DNA of 64,000 bases from Anthoceros angustus (lineage: Eukaryota; Streptophyta; Anthocerotopsida; Anthocerotales; Anthocerotaceae), in assembly GCA_010909165.1 (NCBI GenBank), contig MU008167.1, forward strand, positions 558,001 through 622,000, written 5' to 3'. Of the stretch, positions 1-18,064 are shown piece after piece; position 1 is the stretch's first letter; every line of letters begins with the position of its first letter. The notes under the pieces are model-generated. The model ran no database searches. It was not told the DNA's origin and was given only the letters and a program-made list of their open reading frames with translations. The position numbers and the translations under genes are program-made.

Positions 1-885
1 GTTGCCACTAGGACAAGAAGGAGCAAGGGGAATATTAATCCCTAGACTAGTAAGCTTCTCCAAATATGTAGGTAAAACTTGTTTCGTTGAAGTGAAATGA
101 TTTTCCAAATTTATGGCTTTCTCCTCTATGGTCCGTGAAAAAACTTCATTTTGTAACCCTTGCTCCACCAACCTTTCCGAGAGTCTTCCAACCTGATCAT
201 CCAAACCTTGCAACTTTTTGGCCATATAACTGTGCATTTCTTCCCTCTGAATAAACTCGAGAATAACCTTCTTGTAGCCTTCTAAACTAGGTGCCAGATC
301 TGCCTTCGACAAGCAACCCACACAAGGAACAGGAATTTGTAAGGCATTGACTTGCAAAAGCAAAGAATCAAACTTGACCTAGAAAGACGCCTCAAAATCT
401 TTAGCTCATGAGCTTGCCGATTCAAGATCCTGTTGCAATTTTCTAATGATAACATCCTAACTATTAAATCTCTTATCTATAGGTTCATCCATTGCGGAAT
501 TGTATTCATCCCCCTCGTCCTCCTGGCCCTCCTCACCCCCTTCGTCCTCCAAGTCTCATGCCTAAGATTGGTGCTTAGCCAAAAGAGACTCATATTTTTC
601 CCTTAAGGAAATATTCTCCGCCTCAATATTAAGTATTCTAGTCTCCAATATAGATACCACGTTGTGTTCATATTTCCAATACAGATACCACGTTGTCTTC
701 ATATTTCCAATACAGATACCACGTTGTCTTCATATTTGTTCTCAATACTACGTAATCTAGTCTCCAATACAGATATCGCGTTGTCTTCATATTTGTTCTC
801 AATACTACGTAATCTAGTCTCCAATATTGATACCCTGTTGTCTACATATTTAACTGTTTTACGCTTACGACAATAGAAGCCATAA
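1..885 (-). pseudogene. Degenerate coiled-coil protein, partial at the window edge
   Basis: Read on the minus strand, about 885 down to 1 gives one long protein-like frame broken by a few stops near 695, 570, 415 and 375. It is rich in Glu, Lys, Leu and Gln with heptad-like spacing, as in a coiled coil. A 22-residue motif with the core LETRLRSIENKYEDN occurs at least twice near 730-840. An acidic stretch (EDEGGEEGQEDEGDE) lies near 500-550. The frame runs off the left edge still open. No catalytic domain is visible. Coiled-coil ORFs of this style also appear at 27,545-27,840 and 30,524-32,144, so a retroelement gag-like origin is possible, but I do not recognise the family. Confidence 0.45.
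664..840. repeat. Tandem repeat (about 30 and 60 bp units)
   Basis: The core TCCAATACAGATACCACG recurs in about 30-bp steps from 664 to 745. A roughly 65-bp unit with the core CTCAATACTACGTAATCTAG then repeats to about 830. The repeats lie in the coiled-coil pseudogene and encode its repeated helical motif, so they are expanded coding repeats rather than a CRISPR array. Confidence 0.75.
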
Positions 886-916
886 CCTCAAAAAATCAAC
901 AAAAATAAAAATAACT

Positions 917-1060
917 GTGACCTCCTCCACACCACCCACCACAGCCGCCGCACCAAAAACCCTAAATCATGTCCTCACCAAGACCTCCTCCACACCACCC
1001 ATCACAGCCGCCGCACCAAAAACCCTAAATCATGTCCTCACCAAGACCTCCTCCACCCCA
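917..1060. repeat. 63-bp tandem repeat, about 2.3 copies
   Basis: The unit starts ACCTCCTCCACACCACCCA, contains AACCCTAAATCATGTCC and repeats almost perfectly at 917-979, 980-1,042 and partially to 1,060. The open frame across it is only a by-product of a unit length divisible by three. The AACCCTAAA core resembles plant telomere and telo-box sequence, but occurs once per unit and is not a telomere array. Confidence 0.75.
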
Positions 1061-1249
1061 TGCTCACCGCAATATCAACCCCAACGCCCCATGCTCCAGA
1101 GCCACATAGGCCACCACAAAGCAAGCCCTAAATCCTGGGACATGCCCCACCGCACACGGCACCGCACCGCACATTGCAAGAAGGAAGGAAGAATATACGA
1201 TCTGGGATCACTCTAGATCACATTCCGGTGCGCGACTTCGACGACCACT

Positions 1250-1425
1250 TAGAAATATCCAGATCTTCATTGAATACTTCGAAATATCCAGATCTTCGAT
1301 GAAATACTTAGAAATGTCCAGATCTTCGATGAATACTTAGAAATATCCAATCTTGGACGAATACTTAGAAATATCCAGATCTTGGATGAATACTTAAAAT
1401 ATCCTGTTCAAATTCCAGCTTCGGA
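1250..1425. repeat. About 32-bp tandem repeat
   Basis: Five imperfect copies of a unit with the cores AGAAATATCCAGATCTT and GATGAATACTT occupy 1,250-1,405, with a decayed partial copy beyond. No gene is supported between 1,060 and about 1,950; the ORFs there are short and on both strands. Confidence 0.8.
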
Positions 1426-1953
1426 CTTCGATGAATACTTAAAAAGGTCTATAAAGTCTCCAAATTCAGTAAAAAAGAGAAATCGGAGAGATTTGATAAA
1501 CGTATGTAAATGGTGGGCACGCAGGGAGCACTGGATGGTTAGCGCCGCTTTCCATGCAGCCGAAACAAAACCAAAACTACTAAAAACAGTGTATTCCGCT
1601 TTTGGTGGGAGGAAAGATTCCCAATTTCGTTTTGGCCCTCCTCCTCTCGCCAACATTCTTACACATACATTCGGCCCTTCACCAAGACATCCGTCACTTT
1701 GAGACCACATTGTTTCTTCTTCGTCGCAGAGATTGTCGTGACACCGAGGTCATGCAAGACACCGAGCCACGTAATCGAAATGGCATTGGCATTTGGTTCC
1801 CGATTCCCAGCAACCTCCTCTTCAATGGCAGCAATTTTTTATGCCTTCCTCTCAGCGACATCATGATGAGAGGTCTCCATTGCCTTCTGTAGTTCCACAT
1901 AGACCTCCTCCTCCCTTTGGTCCATTGCCTCCACCTCCACCAATGCGAATATC

Positions 1954-2315
1954 CTAGAAAAACAACGATTGTCTTGTGCTTCAGGCAGCTGTGAGAATCG
2001 AAGAGGAGAAACGGGCATTTGGTGGCGTAAAGGAGAAGATGAAGTCCGCAATAGTGAGGTGGGATGCAATTGCCGCTCATTGTGTGAAGCATGGCACCAA
2101 TGCTTCCCCTAACCAGTGCAGATCCAAGTGGGAGCTGTTACGGCAATAGTGGAAGAAGATTTCTGACTATAGTCGGCATGGAATGCGAAGTGGTCACCCG
2201 GACTATTGGAGAATGACTTCATCAGATAGGAAAGATAAAAAACCTGCCTGTGGACTTCAACCATGAATTGTATGAAACCATTGCGGCCTGGATGGTGGTT
2301 GTGTGGTCAAAGTAG
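1954..2315 (+). pseudogene. Trihelix/MADF-like DNA-binding domain remnant
   Basis: The plus-strand frame from about 1,954 has the character of a plant trihelix (GT/Myb-like) DNA-binding domain. It shows a hydrophobic helix start (CLVLQAAVRIEEEKR), then WDAIAAHCVKHG, then the signature SPNQCRSKWELL, then a third-helix-like segment with Lys, Trp and Tyr. A UAG stop follows WELLRQ near 2,150, and after about 2,240 the similarity continues one frame over (LPVDFNHELYETIAAW). PIF/Harbinger transposons usually encode such a Myb/trihelix partner beside the transposase. A Harbinger-type transposase lies immediately downstream on the other strand. I infer a broken transposon-associated partner gene; a decayed host trihelix factor is the alternative. 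Confidence 0.55.
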
Positions 2316-3041
2316 GCTGTTGAGGTCACACCTGGAGGCAATTCTAGCTCACTGTGGGTGACATCAATAGCTCCTCTGCAATTTGGTAATCCACGGTGAT
2401 TCCGGAAACCCATCTCCACCTCACTTGCCTCGACTTCTGTTGGCCACTTCACATGGTGGGCTGCACGAGAGGTGAGTGACCGCACAGACCTCCACACCAC
2501 CTTAGACAAGGTTGACTCAGCTACACCAAACAATTCAGCAACTACTCTGAGAGAATCTTCAGTCCCCATTCTAGTGAGAACCATAGCCACCTGTTTTGCA
2601 ACATACAACTTACGGTTTGGCAAGGTAATGAGACCTGGAGGAGGACGTCTATTCAAGTCAGGAGCAACAACACTACAGATGTAATTGAATGTGGTTGGGG
2701 AGACTTTGATCATCTCTCTCCATCGGTCAGGATCTCCACTTGGAACAATTGTCATGAACCTTGCCCACCAATGAAGTGACCGTGGCTTGATGTAGTACAT
2801 GCCTACCCTTCTCAGAGGCTTCCAAGATAATCGAGTCATGCATACCTGCCCACATTGTGGTGAGGAGGGTGTCCTCCTCATCTGCCATTCTCGTGGAGGA
2901 AGGAGAACACAAACCTACACATTTCGTAGGCAATAAGCTCGCTTGTAGATGTAGCTGCGACGCCGTATGTTGTGCGCTTGGGATTGTGACCACAATGGCC
3001 ATCATAGGTACGAGAATCGGGTGCCCTTGACGATCAGCCAT
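2222..3041 (-). pseudogene. PIF/Harbinger-type (HARBI1/ALP1-like) transposase, truncated
   Basis: The 219-codon frame at 2,881-2,222 matches the plant HARBI1/ALP1-like DDE transposase family. It has the N-terminal block RWREMIKVSPTTFNYICSVV, the helix-turn-helix-like segment GVAESTLSKVVWRSVRSL and the catalytic-domain opening LPNCRGAIDVTH, which carries the first catalytic Asp. Family members run about 350-450 residues; here the frame ends shortly after the first Asp, so the second Asp and the Glu are missing. The lost part abuts the convergent trihelix remnant. Codons upstream to 3,041 hold a decayed N-terminus in another frame. It is almost certainly inactive. A domesticated ALP1-like gene is less likely because of the truncation. 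Confidence 0.8.
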
Positions 3042-3237
3042 GATCGCGCCAACATCGAAGTACCACTTGTAAAGTGCATCACCGGGAGCAGCGTTTCGTC
3101 CCGGTGAGGGCCCTTAAAATCCGGCACTTTTTGGCCAGGTGCATAGTTTTATGTGAACATGGAAAGTGCCCTAAAACGTATTTGTCCAAATCGGTTTGGG
3201 TACACATGGAAAGCGACCCTTACAGACCTACTACATA

Positions 3238-3970
3238 CAGTCCACCCCCCCCTAATTGGGACGGGTTCGGAGTGCCTTTAGAGGTCCCATTAAGGGAGGT
3301 GTCCCGATTATATTTTCCCTATTTAACAATAATAAAAAATACCCAAAAAAGGAAAAATTAAATTTTGATTGTAAGTTTCACTAAAAATAACTCTTACCAC
3401 TTCTCTATATAGTTGTTTGAAAGCTACCACTCTCTCTAAGCAACATCAAAAAACCTCTACCTATCATAAAGGAAAAAGCTTAGCTTAAGAGTCTTCAATC
3501 ACACCTAAAAGTCTATTGTGCTCTGAAATAATCGATTCTTTTTTCTTTCTTTTTTAAAAATCCCATTTAGGGAGATGAAACTAACATGAATGTATGTTTC
3601 AAAAGGTCCAATTACCATTTAGAGAAAAGTCCCATTTGTTACATTGTAAACTAAAGGGAGTAGAAGAAGAAGAAAAAGAATTTTATTCCCATTTGTTAGA
3701 TTGTAAACTAAAAGGAGTAGAAGAAGAAGAAGAAGAATTTTATTTAAGTCCACTAAGAACGGATTTCCGTCATAGGACTTGGTACTTAATAACTTGTACC
3801 ATGGTGTGCCTAAGCTACTTGCACCAAGGGCATCCACTCCCTTTAATCACGGCGTTCTTATAAATGTGTGGCCATTGGCCTAGGCATAGTAGGATGGGAG
3901 GAGTAGGATGGGAGGTCCCATTTAGAGAGGAATCCCATTTATAGAGTTCCCAATTAGTGGGGGCCGACTG
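3238..3970. mobile_element. Tc1/mariner-like non-autonomous TIR element (MITE)
   Basis: Imperfect terminal inverted repeats face each other: CAGTCCACCCCC..CTAATTGGGA at 3,238-3,262 and the complement of CAGTCGGCCCCCACTAATTGGGA ending at 3,970. Both outer ends abut TA (3,236-3,237 and 3,971-3,972), the target duplication typical of Tc1/mariner elements. The 733-bp interior has no credible gene. It is built from repeated phrases such as TCCCATTT and GTAAACTAAA, including a roughly 60-bp tandem duplication at 3,625-3,745 (GAAGAAGAAGA-rich). Confidence 0.7.
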
Positions 3971-4415
3971 TATGTGTTTAAGACGAGACGGGAGACGAAT
4001 CATGGAGTTTCCAGAAGTCACGTGAAACGCAATGTTTCCCCCTTGCATGCGAAGGCAGGGCGCAGGCTTTGAGATGGCAGATGCGCACAGATAGAGTAGG
4101 ACGAGTACAAGTGGGTGCAAGCTGCTTCTTTCTTGTGCAATTCTGGAAAGCAGTTGTTGCTGCAGCCTGGTGTCTTGAGCCCGTACGCAATGGAAGCTGG
4201 CATTAAGGGGAGTTCAGGGTGCTGTGTTTGCCTCGTGTAGCGGGCTTGGTATTGAGGGGAAGTGGATCGGGGTCAGGGTCTTCTCTTGGCGAATGCGCAG
4301 AGGCGGGAAGGCGGGTGCGAGAAATTGAACTTGTGAGGCGGCTGTATGAGCGGATGCAGATACGGAGGAGCAGGTAGGTCGGGAAGGGAAAGGAATCGAA
4401 GAGAGCTTGTTGAGG

Positions 4416-5757
4416 ATGAACACCATGAGTGCTTGGCCCGGTCAGGGCCAGGGCCAGGGGCATGGCAAGCGGAAGGAGCCGGATGATTTTGTGTCGGACT
4501 TGCTCAGCAGCTTCACGCTCTCCCCGCCTAAACGACCACGTACTGTGAGTGCCAGCTCCAAGCAGACTCTTGCGTCTTGTGCGCTGCCTTGTGGATTCGA
4601 TTAGGGAATTGAGTGCCAACAAGTAAGCAAACAGGAAACAAACAAGCAAACAAGCAGTGTGATTGTTGTTGTGTTGATGCGGTCATGGTTTTTGGCTGCA
4701 GGCGGTGGCAGGGCTTCGGGTGGACGGAGGCCTAGGTCCGGGCGTTCCTGTGGCCTCGGCATTGCTTCCCACGGTGCCTGAGAACGCAGTGGCAGCTCCT
4801 GTGTTTGTGCCAGCGGCAGGGGCACAAGCTGTGCCCGCTTCTCCTCCCTTTGTTCAAGTGCCGGTTCCAGCTCCGACTCCTGCTCCTGCACCACTTTCTG
4901 TTTCGGTTCCTGTTGCTGCTCCTCTTCCTGCTCCCTCGGAGGAGAGGGCTATAGTGCTGTACAGACCGGTGAATCCTCCTCTGTTTCCTGGCGGCCCTCC
5001 GGCAGGATCTTCGGAGCTGCCTATTCAGTTCAACACCAGCTTTATTGCTTCCAAGGGTATCATCGATGGCTGTGCTTCCAGCTGCCTCTCTCCTTTCTCT
5101 GTTTGTAATATGCCTGGGCTGTTGAAAGGTAGCTTAGATTGTTTCTTGTTTTGCATGTAGGGAGTCGGGAGAACGCAAATGTGAACTGCTCTCCTCCCCT
5201 CTCCGCCCTGCTCCTTCTGCGGGTGCTCTTTTCCCGTTCCTCCTTTCCCCTCCTCCTGTCCATCCTCATACTTAACGCTGGCTGGGCGAGCCGGGGTCAT
5301 GTGAATTGAATGTGATGGGTGTGTGCGTACTCTGTAGACCCGTAAGGCTGGGAGATGCTTGTCTTTGGATTTCATACTCATTGTGCGCTTCTTCGTGCGT
5401 GTAGCCTTTGATCTTTCAGGTACAGTGGGCGGGTTACCTCAGCGGCTGTCGAGAGTCTCGTCTAGCTCATCTCTTCCCTACTTGCCCTCTTGCTTCGGCG
5501 GCCAAGCTATGTCCATCGACAGGGACGACAAGGCGGATTCCACCGTAAACAACGACATGGCCGTCATTCCCTGGGTTCCCCTGCAACTTCCTGTTGACAA
5601 CGCGTCTGCTCGGGAGGTGGATATCGACGTGGATTATCAGGAAATTGACTCCATGGATGTTGCCATGGAGGAGGCTCCAAATTATTCGGATGCTGGATTT
5701 AACCTTTCCTTTGGCAGTGTTCTTCATCCACAAGTTTACGGATCGTCAGATTCGTGA
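4416..5757 (+). CDS. Pro-rich nuclear-type protein of unknown function, 3 exons
   Basis: I assemble exons 4,416-4,544, 4,702-5,056 and 5,420-5,757. The borders are ACT|gtgagt, gctgcag|GCG, AAGG|gtatca and tttcag|GTACAG, and the frame stays open, giving about 274 residues. Exon 1 starts MNTMSAWPGQGQGQGHGKRK and holds a basic patch (KRKEPDD, PPKRPRT) that could be a nuclear localisation signal. Exon 2 is a low-complexity Pro/Ala/Val run. Exon 3 is Ser-rich, then acidic (VDIDVDYQEIDSMDVAMEE), and ends GSVLHPQVYGSSDS. No enzyme domain is visible and I do not recognise the family. The phase-consistent splicing supports a real gene. A pyrimidine-rich upstream region and the adjacent MITE at 3,970 limit its promoter to about 440 bp. 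Confidence 0.6.
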
Positions 5758-6117
5758 CCTGAGAGGTGTTAATTGCTCGCGAATTTGTAGAATCTGTGTA
5801 TATGAGACTCAATTTTGAACAAAAACAATTTTCGGACCGACATAGCTGTTGCCTACTTTCTAACCTTCTACCTACAGCTTACATCGCGATTATCTACAAT
5901 CTCATGTGGCTTTGACAGTTTCATCCGTGAAGAGCGCATTAGACCTCAATCCCATATGAATAAATCAAATAAGGGAAGATATAGATACATCTCGGACATT
6001 TAATCGATAGTAAGGTTCTACTTACTGTGATTAATAGACAGGACAGACAAAAAAGTATTATCACTCTGCATTCAAACTACAACTCAAAATTTACTCATCC
6101 CAGCCGATCAATGTTCA
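5758..6117. other. Intergenic region between convergent genes
   Basis: This AT-rich stretch holds the 3' flanks of the Pro-rich gene (+) and the AAA ATPase gene (-). I see no further gene or strong structure in it. Confidence 0.6.
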
Positions 6118-13691
<7,574 letters not shown>

Positions 13692-14691
13692 GGCCACGCC
13701 CTCTCCCTCCTCCCCGTCCTCGGCCGCCGCCGCTGCAGCCCCCCCTCCTACTCCGGTTCCTACTCCTGCTCCTGCGGCCTGAGCCTCAGCGGCACCTCCC
13801 GCTACACCCGGAATTCTGCACATAAGCAAGCCTACGATTCCCGCAGGCAGCGATCTAGCGGCCCGGAACTGTTGCAGCCGCTACCATCGCCGCAGGCGCA
13901 TGCGGTGCGGCATCTGGCTGCTGCCGGCGATGGAGCTCGAGCCGGCCACCCGCGCCGCGCCGGAATGACGACGCTAAGTGACCAGAGAGCGCGCAACAAT
14001 CCGCTTGCTGCGCGTCTGCTGCTGCTGCTGCTCCTCTTGTTGCGTGTGTGCCAAATGTTCCAAAGGCTGAGGGGAAAAGGGAACGCCACAGCAAGGCCAA
14101 GCCAGGACGGGCAGGTTCATCTCAGACGCCTCGCCATTTACTAATTATTATAAGATCGTCACACTGGAAATGAACGAAATTTGCAAACCTTTTGCGTTAT
14201 TTATCTGCGGATTTTTTCTAGGTCTTTCCCATTGACCAGTGGAGTAAGTGTCGTTAAATCTCAAGATTTATTTTCAAAAGAAATCCCTACACACCTATAT
14301 TACAACCCCCGAAAACAATAAGGATCGAGGTAGACAATTTTATCCTTATTTAATCTTATGATATTTTTAAACAAGGATAAAATAAAATACAACACACATA
14401 TATATAAGAGCTTTTTTTTCAATAGCGTCACCAATGAGTTCTGCACGGGGACTTGTGCGAACGAACGTCGCTGGCTATATGGCTATTGATGCAATGTGTC
14501 AACCAGGTCACCAAGGTGTGCCCTCAACCAAAGCATGGCCACGTCAGAAGGAAGGAATACATAGAATAGATTAGCCATATCACAGGGCACAAGAGACTAA
14601 GCGACATCTCAACGCGAGGCCTCCAATCTTAGATTGGACAAGCTAAGTAGCAAACTACTAGAGACGAATCTGCGTTGGATCTCCAAAGGCT
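13692..14691. promoter_or_regulatory. Upstream region of the AAA ATPase gene
   Basis: The first 400 bases are GC-rich with Ala/Ser/Arg-coding low complexity and a short CTG run near 14,022. They probably contain the 5' UTR, possibly with a leader intron. From about 14,140 the sequence turns AT-rich with no gene. It meets the truncated 5' LTR of the gypsy element at 14,692. I see no unambiguous TATA box. Confidence 0.4.
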
Positions 14692-15133
14692 TGTGTCATG
14701 GCAAGACGGGTGCTGATACATATGATGTCTGTAAGTACATGCGGATGATTGTGAGCGTATGCTCATATGCATGGGCATGGGGGGTGATGGGCATGCACAG
14801 ACTCACACCCGCCATGAACGGGCATAGCGGCAGTCAGGTTTGAGGAGCCGGACTGTGATCACGGCGGAGTTATGGCTTCCGCCGAGAACACCGATGGAGT
14901 CATGCGCCCTAAGCAAGTTGCCCGTGACTGGCGTATGCGACGCCGAGCGGAAGGGGATAAAAGGGACAGCAATCCGGAAGAAATGATTCTTGATGTTTTG
15001 TAAACGGATGACAGCCACTCCCATGTGGGCGGTGAATGTAGGGCTTTGGGAGTGAGAAGGGATAGCGGTGAGAAGGTTTTTTGACGGCTATTGCGCAGAT
15101 GTGTGTTGTGAGTCTGGCCGAATGAGTTTTGCA
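14692..15133 (+). repeat. 5' LTR (5'-truncated)
   Basis: This is homologous to 26,000-26,439 over its whole length, starting TGTCATGGCAAGACGG and ending GAGTTTTGCA. Small indels separate the copies near 14,970-15,040. The 3' copy extends further upstream (to TGTGTGAGGG near 25,925, directly after a purine-rich GGGGAGAG), so this 5' copy has lost roughly its first 75 bases. I could not assign the primer-binding tRNA after 15,133. Confidence 0.75.
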
Positions 15134-15264
15134 CATCAGCAATCCTCTTCTTTGTTCTCTGGAGCTCCACATTGCAACCGCCAACGTCGTGAGGCACGCG
15201 GAGCGCCCAAGCACCACAAGCAACGTAGCCAAAGGGGCCCACGGATGCCAGACAAGATAAGTAG

Positions 15265-15492
15265 ATGGTGGACCGTAAGGAGAATACTGTGGACTTTTCC
15301 TTGCTGTTTTATGCTGATCATTCCATCGCTGAGTTGGCCGCTTTGGCAGAACTAGAGCCTGCCTATCTATGGCGAAGATTGTGGGAGGAGGTGATTGATA
15401 AGTTGGCCTGGCTAGCGGATTGGACCAGTGAAGGGACCAATACTGACTTTGACACAATGCCGTACATAGTGTCACGCAGGGGGCGGGATTGA
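15265..15492 (+). other. Leader ORF of the gypsy element
   Basis: A 75-codon ORF lies between the LTR and gag and stops eight bases before the gag start. It is acidic and hydrophobic (ELAALAELEPAYLWRRLWEE). Its coding role is uncertain; it may be an N-terminal gag extension separated by a frameshift, or leader sequence. Confidence 0.3.
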
Positions 15493-15499
15493 TGCGGTG

Positions 15500-16697
15500 A
15501 TGGTGCTCCTGCGCTCAGGTTGGACGAACGAGAGTACTCCGGTGCAGGAAGCTCGTAGCCCCGTCGTCCAACACCCTCCAGCGCGCAGGAGCGGTGGACA
15601 ATTTGAGTGGAATCAGAGTCCTATTCGCACCATAGCATTCGAAGAAAACGGAGGTGAGGTCAGAATGGAGTATGAACCAGCACCAAGCAAGAATGACGTG
15701 TTCACAGGTCGGCACGGCAGCATGTCGCTTGCTGATTTTGAAGAAAAATTCAGATGGGCCATTGATGAGATGGTGCTCAAGTACAAGTCGGAGTTTACCC
15801 CGGAGATGGCTTTGAGGAAGATGAGCACGTTCCTGGCCGGAGAAGCCCTTACATGTTATCGTGATTGCAAGGATCAAATTTTGCAAGATGCCCGATCCTT
15901 GGCACGGACAGACAGAGCAAAAAGGACTTTGAAAGGAGACGAAGAGGGAACATCGTCCAGTGCAACCCAAGCAGCTGCCATCACATTTCTAGTGGATGAA
16001 ATGTTCAGCAGGTTTGCGAAGATGTTCCCGGTGTCCTCTATCGAAAAGATCCAGGAACTGTCTAGGTTCACCATCAAGCCCAATGAGCCTCTTAGATCAG
16101 CATATTTGAGGCTAAGACAGCTGGTGAAAGACACACGAGTGAAGACCATGCGGGAGGCCGCACAGATTTACATAGCCGCTCTTCCAGGGAGACAGAGAAG
16201 GGTAATTGCCAACTTCCTACACATGCTACATGGCGCAGACTATGAGCTGGAGCAGGCTTATGAAATGGCGGAGAGAGTCATGAGAGGAGATGCTGTGACC
16301 AGTGCGTATTGGGAGGAACACAACCTCGTCAAAGGGCAGCAGCACAATACGCAATCGCAAAGAGCACAAGGGAGGAGTTCCCATCGTGACCAGACACAAG
16401 GGAACGTTGTGCGAAGGCACTCACCTGCCAAGGAGCGCTCGGCCAATAGTGCAATCGGTGCCAAGGCGCGTTAAACAAGGTGTGGGTTCTCACAAAGCCT
16501 TTGAATGCGAGTTTCGCGTCGGCGGGGCTAAGGAAAAGGAGGTGTGTAGGACCTGCGCCAAGACGGGCCATACAGAGGCAGCATGTTGGCAAGCACACCC
16601 CGAGTTCAGGCCCAAAGGGGTTGGAGAACGAGTGGGCGACAAACTGAAGCCAACCACGGGTTACACACGAAAGGCGCTTCTAAGTGAGGTACATCGG
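15500..16697 (+). pseudogene. gag: gag polyprotein with CCHC zinc knuckle
   Basis: The first frame (15,500-16,474, about 325 codons) has a retrotransposon gag fold region: MSLADFEEKFRWAIDEM, then FTPEMALRKMSTFLAGEALTC, then FTIKPNEPLRSAYLRLRQLV. It ends in a basic, Gln/Arg-rich tail. The chain continues one frame over with a zinc knuckle CRTCAKTGHTEAAC at 16,543-16,584 (C-X2-C-X4-H-X4-C), so one frameshift near 16,470 breaks it. The frame then stays open until the inversion junction near 16,700. Gag would form the particle and the knuckle would bind the element RNA. Confidence 0.85.
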
Positions 16698-18064
16698 TTG
16701 AGTTTGTGTCTTCTTCGGAACACAGGTTCATTGGTGGTGGTTGTGATCTTGAACTTGATACGGTCATACCGCCCTAGTTCGGCCCAACTGAACGCGAAAG
16801 TACCACGATTTTTGAATAACATGTCTCGAATCCTCTGTCGCTCAGCTGGTTGCAAATCTTCACATATCTGCCAATCATCGACCGCATTCTCATAGTTCCT
16901 TTCTCGTGGCAAAGTAGCAGAGGCTGCTGTATTGGCGGCCTGTTCTTGTTTCTCCGACGCGGAGGTAAGTTCACTTTCACAGATCACAAAACGCCCATCC
17001 CCATTCTCACGGCTCATGGCTATCTGTATCGCCAAACCTGCAGTGATCAACCATTGCATGCAGGTCATGTCAAAAGCTTGTCCGATCAACCTGCATCGGG
17101 CCGATTCCGACACACCAGGTGTGCAAGTGCCATCTGTATCAAATCCCATGGCACGTTCTCGCTCTGTTATCGTTGGCTCCCCTACTTCATTTCCCTTTGT
17201 GTCCAGCACCATGCCTTCTCCCCCTTTCCTAAACGCATAGGATTGCACGGTCTTGACGAGTGTGGGCCACGCCCTTCTCGGCTTTCCCACCTCGTTCACT
17301 GGATAATGGGGTACCTTATCTCCCTTGCGTACCGCTTGTGGCCTTCGTCCTGGACCCAGAATGTCCTTTACATAGCGCGACGCGGGCACCGTCAACCGCC
17401 GGTGATGCCTCAGGGATGTCACACTGCCAACATTGGTCCAGAAGCTTCGCACTCGATGTGCATATGAACCGGTCTGCACGGCGTCCACAATGAATTCTTC
17501 TCCCAGCCAGTCTCTGAGTTGCCCGTATTGTTTCCGGACGTCTTCACGTCTATCGAATGCACCACACACGTTTTCGAGTAGGTACCAACAGGAAGGGTTG
17601 GTCGTTTGCACTTCCCTCAGAATCCGGATGACTTCCGATGCCAATTCCAGGCCATCGCCTGAGCCACGGCCAGCTCTGGAAAAGTTCCTGCATTCCCAAC
17701 CTGCAACCAACATATCTACCTTGCATCCAAGGGCATCAATTTGGCGCTTTCCCACTAACAAGATGTCTGCAGGCAACCGGCTTTGGCATCCCTTGATCGC
17801 TTCTCTACTAATCATCGCGGCGTGTTCCCTTTGCATCCGCATAATTCTAGTCCTGGCCACCGCACGCGCCCTTTCATCCAGTTCGACACATGTGTATTTC
17901 TTTATCCGAATGCCGCTTCTCAACACCGCCTCCAACCCACTGCTGATCCCGGAGCACAGTTCCATGAGATGAATGCCCCGTCCTCCCACCTTCCATCGGA
18001 TCACCTTGTTGTTGACCCACTTGGCGGATTCAAAACTAGCTTTGTGAGGCCTGTTTTCAGGCAC
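16661..18064 (-). CDS. C5-cytosine DNA methyltransferase fused to the RT N-terminus (gypsy pol)
   Basis: This is an uninterrupted 467-codon frame. Methyltransferase motifs appear in order: I, LMELCSGISSGLEA (33-46, SAM binding); II, CVELDERARA; IV, DMLVAGWECRNFSRAG with the candidate catalytic Cys near 125; VI, LLENV (162-166); VIII, RVRSFWTN (204-211); IX, ITERERAMGF (299-308); X, RLIGQAFDM (325-333). The usual Pro before the catalytic Cys is Glu (WEC for PPC). After residue 400 the chain becomes the classic gypsy RT entry, FAFSWAELGRYDRIKF and FRRRHKL, then is cut at about 16,700 by the inversion. RT resumes at 21,617 on plus. The enzyme would transfer methyl from SAM to cytosine C5. It is the only large part of the element with no stop or shift. 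Confidence 0.92.
   Translation of the reverse strand: MPENRPHKASFESAKWVNNKVIRWKVGGRGIHLMELCSGISSGLEAVLRSGIRIKKYTCVELDERARAVARTRIMRMQREHAAMISREAIKGCQSRLPADILLVGKRQIDALGCKVDMLVAGWECRNFSRAGRGSGDGLELASEVIRILREVQTTNPSCWYLLENVCGAFDRREDVRKQYGQLRDWLGEEFIVDAVQTGSYAHRVRSFWTNVGSVTSLRHHRRLTVPASRYVKDILGPGRRPQAVRKGDKVPHYPVNEVGKPRRAWPTLVKTVQSYAFRKGGEGMVLDTKGNEVGEPTITERERAMGFDTDGTCTPGVSESARCRLIGQAFDMTCMQWLITAGLAIQIAMSRENGDGRFVICESELTSASEKQEQAANTAASATLPRERNYENAVDDWQICEDLQPAERQRIRDMLFKNRGTFAFSWAELGRYDRIKFKITTTTNEPVFRRRHKLNRCTSLRSAFRV

Noticed and set aside
917-1060. Telomeric repeat
   Set aside because: AACCCTAAA appears once per 63-bp unit, not in tandem.
4203-4649. Minus-strand ORFs over exon 1 of the Pro-rich gene
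   Set aside because: Antisense to an exon with good splice borders; no domain.
16661-18064. Host DNA methyltransferase gene
   Set aside because: No introns, and the same frame continues into a gypsy RT entry motif whose downstream half lies at the far inversion junction.
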